64,000 bases of DNA from Acanthaster planci (GCF_001949145.1 NW_019091365.1:394497-458496); one strand, 5' to 3'. Shown: positions 22,201 to 35,509, numbered from the stretch's first letter. Notes: generated from the sequence alone by a model not told the origin. Made by a program: numbers and translations.

Positions 22201-24859
22201 TTTCAAAGTGATCTAAAATACAAATGTGGTCTGCAGAAAGCACTGAACAGCATTTATTGTCGGTGAAAGTTGTGGAGATAGCTTAGTCCCTGTGCTTATC
22301 TGCATTGAGCTGAAGGGCACCCTCATCGGTTGGAAAGAGCCATGTTGGTTGGAAGTGTTCATTTTGTTAGTAGTGACGCGACCATAATACATGCATTTCA
22401 TAGTCGACTGCGAACAAGCAAAGTGCTGTTCCCACCAAAGGAGCCTCCGTTGCTAAGAAAATTGTACCCTCTCTGTGTCTTTTATCAATCAAAATCTCAA
22501 AGACCCTCTTCAGTTTGGGAAATTTGAATTCTTTTTTGGTGTTCCCCATAACAATTTCTTTACTTCTGTTTTTCTTTGTACTAAGTTTTAATTACATATT
22601 TGCAAATTCCAGACGCAAATTCCCTTCTTTTGGGGGTTAAGATTATTATTACAAAATCAGTACGATATAGAACATAAGATTGCTGTGAAAAAATCAAACC
22701 CTTAGTTTTTATTGTAAAAAATGGAAATTCAATTCTAATTCTGTAGACCCTTTGCAATCGTTTCAAATGTACACGTACATGTACATGTATAGTGACCATT
22801 TTTCTACATCTCTTCACGGCCCCCTCTTTTATGATATTTTCTAATTATCTCCTGTTTTTCCAATTTCCTTCATTTTGTATGATTCATGCTTTCACTTCCG
22901 GAGGTATGTTTGTTTTGTGTTTTTTTGATCAATAAAACTGCACCCTCTCTTGGTCCAGTTGTGGGCTGATTGGTGTAATTTTTGAAATAGAGTCAAACCT
23001 CATTAATAAGAGCACTGTTTATATCATTTACAACATTTGGTTCATAACAAGGACATTTTTAGGTCCCAATCCTTAGCTCTTCATCGCTTTCATGCCTGGT
23101 TATACAAGGTTCCTGTTATAACGAGGTAACATACAAAGTCTGAAGGACCTCTCGTTAATGAGGATTGACTGTGTTCCATTACACGTACATGTACGTGTAA
23201 TAGCTTCTTCAGCCTGGCTTAGAAATGGTGGGTCACAGTTTTTGTGTGTGTGTGTGTTCTTTTTTTATATTTAGATCGAACAAGCTGTGACTGGGGTCGC
23301 TTCATTAATGACTGCAGCTTTTACCGTTGTAAGTCCTTGATCATATGCCATAATATATTATAATTCTGTTTTAATACCTGTTATCAAAGGACATCACTTT
23401 TTCAGGGAAATCAGCCTCCATAAATTTCCTCCTCTTCGGAATTTAGTTTTCGGTTTTTATTGAAAAGTCTGACTGATGGTTTGACTCATTTCCACGATTA
23501 AGTCAATTTATTTTGCATCCCATCCAAAACACATTTCTTTGAATATGCTAAAATAAATTTACACCTTATCCTTCCTTAGTCTATGTATTTTGATTGTATC
23601 ACTGGCCAATGCTTAAATGTATATGCGCTACAGGGACAGATCCAGGTCTAAAGGTTGGAAGTTGAGTGGTGAAATGGTGCCTGTACCCGTAAAGAACTAA
23701 ACCTCCGTACTCAACCAAGATGCTAGTTGTTTTGTTGTTATTTGTGTTCCAGGTAGTGTTTTGGTTTGGTGTATATTGTGTGGGGGTTGTTTTTTTGAGG
23801 GGAGGGCGTTTTGTTGGTTCAACAAGAATCTCTGTTATCAAAGGACATCACACAAAAAAAAAAAAAAAAAAATACATCTTGAAAAAAGAATCTCTGTGTT
23901 AATTCATACACTGAATCAGAGATCTTGTGGTTGGTATAGAAGCTGTGGATGAGGTGTTCTAAAACAAACACTGACTGCTTTCACTTGTGGTATCATACAG
24001 CACGCCACTTGAGGTCCCGTTTCCCCGCAGCTTTTGCCCCAGGAAAAAAAAAAAAACAGTTATTGATTGTGTAGGATTAGTTTTACTTCACTGCACTTTG
24101 CAGTAGAGTTGCAGTTCCAACCAGTCACAAACCTGTCACAAAGTATAGAAGATGAACTTTGACAAATAACTAACTGCCTTCGTCCCTGTTCTTTCAAGAT
24201 TTCTTGTCATCAGTGGCGTAACCAAGGGGGAAGGGGTAGGTGAGACCATGGGGATGTACCTCTCCCCCCATGTGAAATCTTGAAATGACGGAAAATTATT
24301 GGCCTCATGTTGAAGTGCACCCAAAGAAGAGACAGGCTTGAGGCAAACTTTTTCCAACTTGGCTCATCCATGCACTGTCCGCACGCGCGAAGACCATACA
24401 TTCAAACAAAATTTCATGGACACCTTGAGGAAAGATGGCAAAGACGAAGCTTCCCCCCCCATGAAACATAAAAGGGGGGAAGCGAAGAAAATGAAAAAAT
24501 AAGAGACAAAAGGGATTCAAATCATTGATTTGCTGAAAACCAACCCCTCTAAGTTGACCTCCACACCATTGACCCCCACTTGCTGTTGCTTATCAGCCCT
24601 TAGCTGGCAAGCATTTTTTTTCCTCCCCTTTCCCTCTTGGAAATTTCCCCCCAATAAAAAAGTGACTTCCCCCAGAAGTTGTTGAAAGAGAAGGGATTTC
24701 TCTTTCAGTCCAGCATTTCAGATTTTTGATTTCATTTTCATTTTTGTGTTCAGAGCAGACCCGGTACCACTGTGTGAGTTAAATTTTCATTTTTTTCTCT
24801 CTCTCTTTGTTTCATTTCAGGGAAGGAACATGGCCGGACTGAACAATAGGATTAGATGA
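16295..24859 (+). CDS. COQ9: Ubiquinone biosynthesis protein COQ9, mitochondrial
   Basis: Six exons: 16295-16385, 18359-18677, 19908-20091, 21109-21264, 23275-23328 and 24821-24859 (stop TGA 24857-24859). They encode 280 residues; human COQ9 has 318. Residues 1-30 form an Arg/Ser/Ala-rich mitochondrial targeting sequence (MAACRSLRAASRLPFRSLFS). Exon 2 encodes CILESALDFVPAFGWSTEAL, GMFPRGGGELVHHFVRECN and a Glu/Lys-rich linker. Exon 3 has FIRDALEARLRMIIPFIDQW and DDIWYHAGDRSSD. Exon 4 has FNWYTKRISLAAVYKTAELC and DTWMFINRR. The last exon ends in MAGLNNRIR. COQ9 is a TetR-fold lipid-binding protein that presents quinone precursors to the hydroxylase COQ7 on the matrix side of the inner membrane. 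All junction phases close. The exon 2 start at 18359 was chosen over nearer AGs because only it keeps the frame. Confidence 0.96.
18017..18232. mobile_element. piggyBac-like MITE, complete copy (COQ9 intron 1)
   Basis: A 216-bp element lies between TTAA tetranucleotides at 18013-18016 and 18233-18236. It starts CCCTAACTTTCCCC and ends with GGG. Subterminal inverted repeats (CTAACTTTCCCCAACCACAC against GTGTGAATGGGGAAGGTTAG) bracket the core. A second internal hairpin pairs CACAGAATTAAAC with GTTTAATTCTGTG. TTAA duplication with CCC/GGG termini is the hallmark of piggyBac-type transposons. There is no coding capacity. Confidence 0.75.
18875..18994. mobile_element. piggyBac-like MITE, second copy cut by an assembly gap (COQ9 intron 2)
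   Basis: Preceded by TTAA at 18871-18874, this segment repeats the first 120 bases of the element at 18017-18232 in the same orientation with few differences, including the internal hairpin and TTGGCATACCTCAGAAAAAC. It stops exactly where the run of N begins. The right half is absent from the assembled sequence after the gap. Confidence 0.85.
18995..19040. other. Assembly gap (46 N)
   Basis: Run of N within COQ9 intron 2, abutting the truncated MITE copy. The missing right half of that MITE would need about 100 bases, so the gap length is probably underestimated, or the copy really is truncated. Confidence 0.95.
20379..20557 (-). mobile_element. Dispersed hAT-like short element, copy 1 (COQ9 intron 3)
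   Basis: On the minus strand this reads AGGGGTGTGAGTGGCCACTT, then several AGCTGAAA repeats, and ends AAGCTGAATTTTCACAC. It aligns along its whole length, inverted, with 34500-34671. Termini of the form CAGGGGTGTGA are typical of hAT non-autonomous elements. I could not identify a clean 8-bp target duplication. Confidence 0.65.
21345..21800. repeat. 24-bp minisatellite with higher-order structure (COQ9 intron 4)
   Basis: About 18 tandem copies of a 24-base unit, close to TAGGCCCCAGACACCATTGT followed by TCCA. A variant segment with CCCTGGGTACCATACCATTG recurs at about 21428, 21482 and 21655, making a longer superunit. The unit length is a multiple of three and stops are rare in it, so several frames on both strands stay open and give 8-residue repeat peptides. 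These are by-products of the repeat, not genes. The array starts 80 bases after COQ9 exon 4. Confidence 0.95.
22990..23172. mobile_element. pogo/Tigger-like MITE (COQ9 intron 4)
   Basis: A 183-bp segment with terminal inverted repeats of about 22 bases: GAGTCAAACCTCATTAATAA at the left and, on the other strand at the right, CAGTCAATCCTCATTAACGA. CAGTCAAACCTC-like ends are typical of pogo/Tigger (Tc1-mariner group) non-autonomous elements. The expected TA target duplication is present at the left and degraded to TG at the right. No transposase frame. Confidence 0.65.
23178..23201. repeat. 24-bp perfect palindrome
   Basis: ATTACACGTACA is followed directly by its reverse complement. It lies six bases beyond the pogo-like MITE and belongs to the ACATGTAC-type palindromes scattered through the window (for example near 17075, 22775, 33575 and 57375). 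Confidence 0.9.
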
Positions 24860-27800
24860 GGTCATCTCTTTTGCAGGGCCATGACCAAGAGTCCCTTGCA
24901 AACTTTGTTCATTTGCCGATGCACTGAAGAGATGCATTGTAGATTGTTTTGAGAGCACTCAATGCACCGTGGTGGGGGGAATCAATTTTACAAAACCTAG
25001 CATAACTGCACGACATTGCTATCGCAACATTTTGCTGTGCAACTTTGTACAACAAAATTACATTGGACAATCTTTTCACAGTAGTTATACTTCAAAGTCC
25101 ACAACATATTTGGCTCACAGTCGCGTCATTTTACGTGGCATAACTTGTGGCTTGGGAGTTGTGTAATAATAATAATAAATAATATAACTAGAAAGGAAAT
25201 TGGAAACGTCTTGAAGTCTGTCTTCTAGGGGGGGTTGACTCGGGGGCCATGCCCCCTGCCAACAAAATTGTATTTTGTTTTTTTGAAAAATGGTGAGAAA
25301 AAGGTCAACTTTGGGGAAACTTTTTGACTTCTCTTCACTCCAAAAGCAGGTAAATAGCTCCAACATAAAATCTTAGACAACTTTCTCTTTTTTTTCTTTT
25401 TTTGGACCCCCCCAAATTAATGACCCTACATCCACCCTTGCACTGCACAAATCACCAGATACAGTGATGAAATTCTGCATTTGAAAGAGGAATAGGATGA
25501 AGGGAATATTATAGAATTTGGAATCAAATGAATTGAACCGAGAATTTTCTCTTGGAAATCAGCAAAAAGAAGGTTGCAGATGATTACCGACAGTTTTTCA
25601 GCAGCGCACTGCAGTTTTTACATTTGAGCGAAGCCTGGTTTCTTGTGGCATGCCCATTGGAACCTTTGCATCCTTGTTATTTTAGAAGTGGATTTTCCGT
25701 CTTCGGTCTCATGTCAGCCCAGCTGAGCACACAGATCAGCCCAGTACAGAAATATTGTATTGTATTTTTACAGTTCAAATAATGAACGCACACAATTTGT
25801 TTTCAGTAAGTTGTTTCTAAAAAATTTTCATGCGATCTTCACTACATCCGTGTTCACTTTGTGTTATCTCTTCTGTTTTATCCTTCGCCTCCTACAGGCT
25901 TCTAAATTATTTTTTGTGCCTTGTCATCTGTACGATGGAACTACAGAGCCATAGTCTAGGGCCCAAGTGTGAAAGATTTAGGTGTTTAGGCATTGGTTCT
26001 GAAGTGGTTTCAAAGATGGATTTGCACTGGGGAGATGTAAATTAATTTTGGATTTTGAACAAGGAAGCTGTATCTTTGCAACAGGTGGACTAGCTCTGCG
26101 GAAATTGACTCATAAAAAGAGATTTGCGACCTCAAACCGTCTGCTTCACTTCTACCTTCACCACACAAACCTTGAAAACATCTCTGTATTATTCCGAGCA
26201 CAATAGCACTGGGCACACGGGAAACCCACCACAGTGCTGGCCGTTGTTCAGAAGAGCCATCAAGGGCCAATTAGTTTGTAAAGTGGCCATGCAGAGCTTT
26301 GTCAGGGTGAAACCGTGATCATAAAGAAGATTGTCAGCGCAACATTTAAAACGAGGAAGTTGTTGGTCCCCAGTCCTTGAATTTTGCATTCTCCATTCCT
26401 GATAACACAAAATCCCTGTGACAGCATGGTAATTTGCAAAAGGCCCAAGGGCTTTGTTAGTAAAAATGTGTTTGGCCATATCAGCGCGATTCCTGAGTGT
26501 GCACTGATCTTAGATTAGCCATTAAATGTTGAGGCCGAGTATTAGAACCGGATTCCCCAAGCACTGATTGAAGGTTTACTGGTTGAAACAAGTACTTGAG
26601 GGGAAATTTGAAATAGAACCGGGGTAATGTTTTATGCTGACACAGCTATCCCATTAGTTGTCTCCAGAGGTCGTAAGCGATGAGTATTTTGGGTATTAAA
26701 GATAGAATGGGCTAGTTGAACCATTTTTCACATTTGCTTCTTCTTTGTTTGAATTTAAGGGTTGATTTCATGTATAGTTGCATGTTTTACTTCAGTAGGG
26801 TACCCAGTCCCCACAACACGCATTCATGTACACAGCTATTAAGTGTATGTGTCATCACCCCCCCCCCATTGAGCAGTTACCCACCCGTTAGTGTTGTAGT
26901 CGCACCCATCACAGGTCATCCAGTCTAGAGCCAAGTTAGAAGCCATTCAAATGAACCAAGACTAAAGCATTCGTGTGTCACTGTTCGTCCCCGTTACCTG
27001 AGCCTTGGTCCTTAGGACTGGACTTGTGAAGGGACTTGTGAAGCTGCGATGGACTCTTACTTCAACACTGCCGCCCAGACTGTCAGTTTCCCCAAGATTT
27101 CTCACTCCCAGCCCCGGCGCTTCAGAAAGATACAATAACAGAGCCTATACTCACAATCACAGAAGCCCAAGCTTGGCTGTGCCCTGTTGAACTAAACAGA
27201 CTTCAGTGTCATACATGTATTAATTCTCTAATAAACTTTGGGCCCAAGCAGGTAAGAGATCACAATTGAATCCTGCTCTAGGGCCGGCAGGTCAACTTCC
27301 ATCGGGCACAGATGGATATGACGGCCTCAATTCCTGTTCTTGATCGAGTGAGCCCTCTCTCGTTTTTTTTACATAACGGTGAATACTGCCGACCAGATCT
27401 TGAACACACTGTGTTGGAAAGGCACGCCCTTGTGTCAGCACCCTTTAATGTGAAACCAACATCTGCATCAGTTTCTGCATTTCCTGCTGCACACTGCCGC
27501 AGACGAACCCTGCAGGAAATCATGGATGGTTGAGATATCCACACTGCCGTGGCACTGCCACATCACCAACGTACACCGTGCCCCCGCCAACCGTTAATCA
27601 AGGCCAGCCATATTTTTGCGACAGCCTTGCCGCCTTCACCAGCTTTGCACTGTTGGGACTGGGAAGTGTTGACTCACGGTGGTGCCGCACTATTTTTGGG
27701 GCAGTGCATTTTTGGTAGACGTCTCACGTGCTCCCCACTAATTCACCGCAGGTGCATTTTTAGCCTGATTTTAAAATAGTTCCACAGTGTTCCTCCCCCC

Positions 27801-28632
27801 CCCGTCAGGGCTACCAACTTGCACATACAAAACTTACATGAAAAACAAAACCAGTAATTTCGACCATTCTGTGTTGTTTCCTCATAAGGACAGGACAAAA
27901 GAAGACATTCCTCTGTCCGCATTTATTTTTTTAAATGTGATTGATGTTTTAGGCTATGCATATTTTGTGCAACTAAATCTGTGTCTGACACAGTGATCAC
28001 TAAACTGAGGCTCAGTTTTGGCAGATTTGTCTTGTGGAGGAAATTGATCAAAGCAGCTCGTTGTCATACTTTAGATTGGTAGCCTCCAATCTGGTCATTT
28101 CCTTTACAGTCGCCCCTGGCTGTTGTCACACTGGAGCCAAGCTTTCCCAAATCAATGTCCATTGTATCCTATCCAGAAATCTCTCTTATTTCCTGAGCGA
28201 GTGCATGTGATACAGGAGGCACATCTGGCCGAGTAAAATAACACATGCGCACTGGCATTACTTCTTCCAGTGATACGGTCAAAGTGCCACTCAACTTGGG
28301 TCACTGCCACTCTGCAAGCCATGCAGAAGCAAATCAACCTTTGCCACTGAAGTCAAATAATTACTTTAGTTGTATTTAAGATTTGACATGTATGGTCAAA
28401 GTTTCGCTTTAGATGTGGATACTGCTTCTAGATGACTTTGGAGCCACATAAGAGAAATCAAATCAGATTTACCTGATTTAAATTTGTCATTTGGTTTAAT
28501 GATAGCTTACTACATGTACTAAGGATCAGAATGTTTTTGTATCATGCCATGGTACAACATAGAGCCTCTCAGAGAATTGGTGAACTCTAGATCACATGAA
28601 TTAAACACAAATTCTGATTGTACATGTATCTG
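24860..28632 (+). other. COQ9 3' UTR and COQ9-SOCS6 intergenic interval
   Basis: No coding sequence that I can support. AATAAA at 27230-27235 and an AATAATAATAATAAAT tract near 25165 are alternative polyadenylation candidates for COQ9. The part at 25200-25440 has long G and C runs and ends with ATCCACCCTTGCACTGC, resembling a decayed poly-G/poly-C-flanked transposon like the one at 62351-62647. The part at 27000-27760 is somewhat GC-richer but every frame is short and unrecognised. Confidence 0.4.
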
Positions 28633-31600
28633 TTTATTCTTTCCTTAACATAAAAATAGTGGCACATGTGCATACCTGACTACATCATGTAAAAAATTAT
28701 GAAAGAAAGTTACAAAAACGCATCGAGCTACAATAAAAAAAAATTGATGTATGTACAAAATAATCCAAGTTGCAAAAATGCATAGATAACATGCAGTGGC
28801 CAAATGCAGCAGTTATGAAAGTGGAACAAAATTACATATTTCATGACAGGGCTTTTTTTTTCAGGAATGTTCATGCATTTACATAACGTGTGCCTGAAAG
28901 ATTCTCACTCATACTTATACTGACATATATGTAAACATGCTAGAATTTATTTTTATTTCCTGGTGTGAGTCCAGGGCAGAGGGGAGGCGGGGCCACTCTG
29001 TAGCTGTAACTGCTCCAGCACTTGGCAAAACAACAGTGCTTAGCGTTTGCAAATATGTCGCTATGTCACTGTGAATTAAAAAAAACCCACAAATTATGTG
29101 CATATTACTTCCACTAGGTTCTTTGCAAAAATACATGGAAGCCATCTTGACCATACAGCCAAAACACTGTATTCAGTGAAGAGGAAATATAATATACATG
29201 GACAGAATATTTAAATATCATTTTTGATACACCCAAGGGGTGGGTTAATCATAAAAAAATTGTTTTCTTTACAAAAATACATCTGTAGCAGTCGTATGTA
29301 AATAGCTGAAACACAATAAAATAACCATACATGTACTTGTCAAGACTCGGTTACATGTTATCTAATTTTGCACCTGAACGTGCACATTTTGCCAAAGATT
29401 ATCCTCTAAAATCAAGAACCAGGATCTTCACATATACATGTTACAAGTAATTCACAAGAAGAAAAATAAATGACACTGCAAACTGCATTAAATGGTAAAA
29501 AAAAAACAGATAAAGGTGAGTAAACTGTACCACAGGACAGCTTTTGAAAGCTTATGACGCAGGTGGTTATTACAAAGTCACCACCACCACCACGACGAAG
29601 TGTCGCTAATGTGGCTTTTGAGGAAAAATAGGTTTTCCAGATAATCACCAGAGAAGTTTGGCCTTTATAAAAACTACCAAAATAAGTATTTTGTTACAAC
29701 GTTATGTAACAGAAATCCCCTACATGATTCTTTCATGTCTAATTGTTCACCTCACCCCAGTAATTAGTATGAAAACAGGGGTGAATTAGCCAAAATTAAT
29801 TAGCAAAGGTTAACATCACTTTGTGAAAACAAAAATTACGTTTTTGTACATGAACGTCCTATTCATTGTATAACTAACGCATTGTGCTAACGCACTTCGT
29901 GAAAATGAAAATCCTATTTTTCAGCCGCTTCCTTGCAATACGTTTTGTACATGTTCAAAGGCCATTAAGCATTGCGTCTCTTGTAAAAATGCAAAATTCA
30001 GTTCTCAAGATAATTGCCCTTGGCAACATTAATGTAACTATGACAATAAGGATGTTTTGTTTGTGGGAGCATGTCAAAATGGTCAAGCACGATATTGTAA
30101 AAGAGAATATTGAAAAAAATGGAAATCAACAAAAAATCATTTTTTGGACATTAACGCCACTTTGTGAGAACGGTGACGACATGTACAGGTACATGGAGGA
30201 ACTTGAATTCCCAAATACATTTTCAATGCACAATTTTTGTTACAAGATTCATCACAAGTGGCTTGATAGAGGTAAATATGTAAAGCTTCCACTTTTTAAA
30301 AATCTATTTTAATTTAACCTAGCCTACAGTGGGAGGTAATCACACAAATTTCATATTGTTTTCAGTTGCAGACAGATACCCAGAAAGACTGGTCCAAATT
30401 ATGCAGTTTTTTTAGAAATTTCAGGAAACAAATTTCAGCGGACGCTTCTGTTCAGTGAAACCTATAAATAACAGGTTGTTATTGAGGACTTGTTAAGACA
30501 TGCACTGTACCTAAAATTGGCCAGCTCAGCCTTACTCCAAACTTTGAGCAGAAAACTAATGTGGTTGACTTAACCTTATGCTTATGCTTATGGTTCTGGT
30601 CCCATATTGACATTGTACATGCATGTGATAAACCTATTATTCTGGGGTCAGTTGGGTTACATTCACAGGTAAGTTTAACTTTTAAGTCCCAAAATGTACA
30701 GGTTTCACACAAAGAAATGCTTTGTAGATTTTTGCCCAAATCCTCTAAGAACAGCAGATGTTCATCACGTACTGTTTACATACACTTGAAAATGACAACT
30801 GAACAACGTTCAAGCTACAACATCTTGATTTTAAAGCGTCTTTCTTGTTCCTAGATTAATCACACAGAAAGTAACTGATCCTCGGGATTTTGAAAGAGGA
30901 TCATTTTGAAGAGACTGATAATTAAAAATAACGAATACGATGCATTTGTGTGGTGTATGCATATGTGTGCTGCAGAACGGGGGGGGCAACTCTGCACATG
31001 TGGTAAAGGTCAAGCTGATCATGGGCAGACATGTACATGCACATGGCGTCTTTCTAAACTTGCAAAAAAACAAACTGTGGAGTCCTCATGGCACCATGCA
31101 TGTCCCTCTGACTGCATGAATGAATGGGTTTTCAAGCCAGCACCGCATAGCACCGATGCCTTCATTTCGTCTAAACTGCTACACAGAATTTATAGGGGAG
31201 GAAAGGTCACTTTGAAGTTCCACTGAAGCTCACAGATTTTCCCTAAATCATAAGGTCTCCACATTTGCCAATATGTTTACATGTACTAGTGTAAACCAAG
31301 TTTCTCTTCAGTCATGCATGTATACTGTTTTCAAACTGAGCCTGCTTTGAATGTGCATAAAAAAATCCGTCTCCATCAGTCAACCAGGAAAACCAGTGTT
31401 GGGTTTCAAAGCCAAGCTACATGTGGCATGGAAGTGAACACAAAAGGCAGGAGGAAGTGGCAGACATCACGGGAATGTCCCTTAGAAATGCAAGTGAAAG
31501 CACAACACAGGCTCTTTGGCAATTCCTTCCATGTAAAACAGCCACATAGACGTCACTGTAAGTGGAACTTGCAACAGAGCCGTTTGAGGCCATGATGATT

Positions 31601-34600
31601 TAGCTCTGAAATTAGGCCTTCTTAAAACGGAGAATATGAACCTGTTCTGAAAGTTTGAACTAGTGTTGATCTGTTGCTTTCACAACTAGCAAGATAAACA
31701 CGGAACAGATGATGTCTTAGGAAATGTTAGCCTGGCTTTGAAATCAGTATGTTTAACAATAGGCCATAGCCACTACTAGTTGTCTATATATGTATACATG
31801 TAAAGACTATATTTTAGACATGTAAGACCTATTTTAAGTGCTTGTTCGTGGTACCAGACTACACCAATCCAGGCCAGAATTAAAATTAAAGGTAAAGTAA
31901 GTAAACCATTTTCTTGTGACACCACAGCACATGCTGATGTCAACATTTACAAATACTCCTTTTGGCTGGCTTGAGACTTAAAATACTGCTGTGTCTCTCC
32001 ATGCACAGAGAATGTAGTGATGGTCAGCACTCAGCAGTGAGGGTCAGCCCAACCGGTTGCGGGCCAAGGTGACCAAGTGCACCGGGTTAAGGTCAGAGCA
32101 CAGTATAGTGAGTGCCAATTTGAGCTTTTCAGGGAAAATGGAAAGCCTTGTGATGGTTTTTAGACTGAAAGTTTTCTTCCGCAACGCAAGGTCCTGCACG
32201 AACAGATCAAACAGGTCAAGAGTACAATGCCTGTTCTGCTTATTTGACGGGTCCATTTGCATGCAAAACACTGGGGCAGGCATAATACTGACAGGAGGGT
32301 CTAAAGCACAGGCCAAATATGTACATGTAGTCCCAACTTTTGGTTACCCCAACTTATATTTATGAAGACAAGTATGCAGGCTTACAGCTTTCTCTCGAAG
32401 AAGATATTATTCTCAAAACAAACTTGTGGTGTCAGCTATCATAAAAGTGGCTAGCTCTTATTTTTCTGTGCTGACACGTACATGTACCACAGTTTTGTTC
32501 CTTTTCAGACATTTTTTAACCATTCAACCAGCAATTAATTATACAGTGCTGGTGTGTAGGGTGAACTTGTTTACAGAATTTTACAAATGATACAAAGAAT
32601 GCGGCCTTATCACCTGCCAAACCACACAACTACAGTAATTTCAACAATTTAAAAGCAAAATAATATGTTACTTTACCTGCACACCTCAACCCCCATGTAA
32701 TAGGAAACATATTTTTATATGGCCAAATAATATGCATGTGTAGTGTGCATTAGGGCTAAGCATCTCCAAGCACTGTTAGCCTGTGGTCTTTGGGTCCCAT
32801 ACAGGGAGACACGGTCATCTGAAATGAAACTGGATGACTCATCGCATGGGGAGAAAATAGGAGACTATATGTACCTGTACATACATATTGGTAAACCGTG
32901 GAACTTACTAAAAATAAACGCTGACTAAACTTTAGAGAGTACAGAACTGGATGGGCTTGGCATGCATAAAAAACAGGTACGGGATTGTGAACTCTCCACA
33001 TAAGCACAGCAGTTTCAGCCCCAACTTTATAATTTTCAGCTATAGCCTATTACTTTTGTCCTGCTTTTGTCCTTTTGATTTCATCAGAGACATTTTTATT
33101 GACTGATTTCTTTCCTTTTTTTCCTGGCAGATTTTGATTTTTGAACCTACACCGTCGACATTAGTCCACTCCCCTACATGTGTGTCTACCATGAACAAAA
33201 CCATTTTTCACAGAAAGAAACTGCTCATATTACAAAGTTTAAGCCAGGACAGTATTCAGGCATCTTTGCAACACCCTATGGGCATTTTCACACATTGTTT
33301 TGATTACATGTACATGTAAAAGCTTGTCACTAAGCAACTCCGACAGTGAAGCCCTGTCTTTCAAATACACTCAACATAGACACTTGTAGACACTCAACTC
33401 TCTTCCTAGCTGGCTGAAACTCTGCAGTGTTACACATGCATGCACCAGTAGAGTGGGTATGTGAAAACCAAGAAAAAAAAGTAAGATGTACAAACAAAAG
33501 TAACGTCCTGCATGAGTCCTCCAAACAACTGACCACACAGTAAGCCAGAGTACGATCAAGTTGTACATCTACATGTACATGTAGACACTAATGACGTGTG
33601 AAACAAGTTGAAAATGAAACTATCAAATCAGCAATGTGCATGTAATAAATTGTAATGTAGAAATAATAGAATGGACCATGTTCATAGTTGGCATGTGGTT
33701 AAAACACATAAACACATATCATGTAAATAAGGTTTGACAGACCACTTGAAAATGTTTCGAGATAAGTTTAAGGATTAGGAACAAACAACGCACATCTGGT
33801 GTATCAAATTGGTAGAAACATCACAGCTACATGTAAAGCCTAACTTTTTTTCAATGCCGGCCTGGGGCAACCACACAATAGCATTTGCGGGTGTGAAAGC
33901 CCCATAAACCAAAGGTCAACAAAATCCTGTTATCGCACACTGGTAGTTGGCATCAACAATTTGTGCTTGGCACTGTTGTGTAATGGTGCATTTCAGAGAA
34001 ATGTGAAATTCCCCTTACATTAAGGCTGACGCACCGGTGCTCATAGACAGAAACCTGCCAGCATAATCATGCTTCAAGAAAACTGTACACTTACACACTG
34101 CATCCTACTGATCATCCAAAAAAATGCTGTTTACATACAATATAAAAGTGCACATTGCATAACTGAAGATTAATGTACAATACATACTTGTGCACATTTG
34201 CCTAACACGGGTTCTTTTCCTACGCAGTATCTGACTGGAAAGCTTATTGGACATGTGCACTTGCTCCAAAAATGAGTAATCTCGACATCAAAATCAAGTG
34301 GGGGTACGCCCAACAGAAGCACCGTCATGCAAATTGTCGGCAAGGACCGAGCCTTGGTAGACGGGGGCTTGGTGCCAATGTTTCCATTAAACTACTGTAG
34401 CTAGAACATTTCATGTTTTGACCCGGATCTCATTTCAAATGAAGTCGGAAAACCATCATAAAGCAGTGTGAGTTTAAAAAACCAAGGTTCTAGCAATAGC
34501 AGGGGTGTGAGCGGCCACTTAAGATTACAGCTGAAATCTGCTAGCGCTGAAATGTAAATAGTTCCCACACTTTTGTACAGACCAGGTATACAAAAAAGCT

Positions 34601-35509
34601 GAAATTCGGGGTCAACATCTCAACAACAAAAAAAAATGAAATCAGCTAAAAAGCTGAATTTTCACACCCCAGTTCTAGAAAAAGTTTCACGGAGGAATGT
34701 TCTTGGTCCCAATTGCCAAAAATTGAATTTAACACAATATACAAAATACACAGCAACTTTACATTTGGGGGACAATCGAAATTTAAAAATAAATGGGGAT
34801 TTCACTGACATGTGGCAGTCCCGCCCCTCCCCCAAAAGGCTACTTTTCTTCAAAATCTAACACTCTGGAAAAATGAAACTTCTCTGGAATTAAAATAAAC
34901 TGATGGGTTTCTAACCTTATCATGCTCAACACAATCAAATCCAGAATTCAAACTGTACAGATTAAGGCAAATACAAAACTGTATGATCCTGGGTCTTTTC
35001 TCCAAATCTAGGCTTTGCTTTGGCTAAAATTCTTCTTTTGATCTCTACAACCAGTTTCAAATGTTTACACAAGGAATTAAATATTCTCCACATTATGGCG
35101 TCAATTTAATTTAAGAACAGCGATTGGTGTGTCAATGGTAGAACAGGGTTTTGCATTGAGGGTCTAAAACTTGGGGTACTGAATTCATAAAATAAGACAG
35201 AGATTAAAAAGCCTAGATTTAGAGAAATCTTTGGCCCTCCTCTTTCTCCGCCCATGCTCGTCACTGCACGTACATCTGATGTAAATATAGGAAAGAATGC
35301 TGCATCTTGACTCTGCTTCAACAGTTGCGTGCAAAGTCTATGGCCAGTCAAAAACATTTTCTAAATATTTCCTTACAAAATTGGAAATTTTTCTCCATCC
35401 AAGATTCATGTCTTTTCAGCATTTCTACAAAGACTGACCTTTATTGAGAGATGATGTGACAACAAAAGTGGAGGCAGGATGCAATATTCTGTCCTTGTAA
35501 ATATTTCTC
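28633..35509 (-). other. Probable long SOCS6 3' UTR or intergenic DNA
   Basis: AT-rich, non-coding, and richer in ACATGTAC palindromes than the flanks. Minus-strand AATAAA signals lie at 35440-35445 (about 65 bases after the SOCS6 stop) and at 28633-28638, among others. The extent of the transcript therefore cannot be fixed from sequence. One hAT-like short element sits at 34500-34671. Confidence 0.35.
34500..34671 (+). mobile_element. Dispersed hAT-like short element, copy 2
   Basis: Starts CAGGGGTGTGAGCGGCCACT and ends with TTTTCACACCCCA, giving 11-bp terminal inverted repeats with one mismatch. It is the inverted counterpart of 20379-20557 in COQ9 intron 3. A GTTCTAG heptamer occurs on both flanks but is six bases off on the left, so it is not a clean target duplication. 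Confidence 0.7.

Noticed and set aside
29575-29600. CCACCACCACCACGACGA tract as a regulatory or coding repeat
   Set aside because: Short simple-sequence tract in non-coding DNA with no further support.
29884-30312. 142-codon plus-strand open frame between COQ9 and SOCS6
   Set aside because: AT-rich, no known motif, no splice-site or neighbouring exon support, and antisense to the likely SOCS6 3' UTR.
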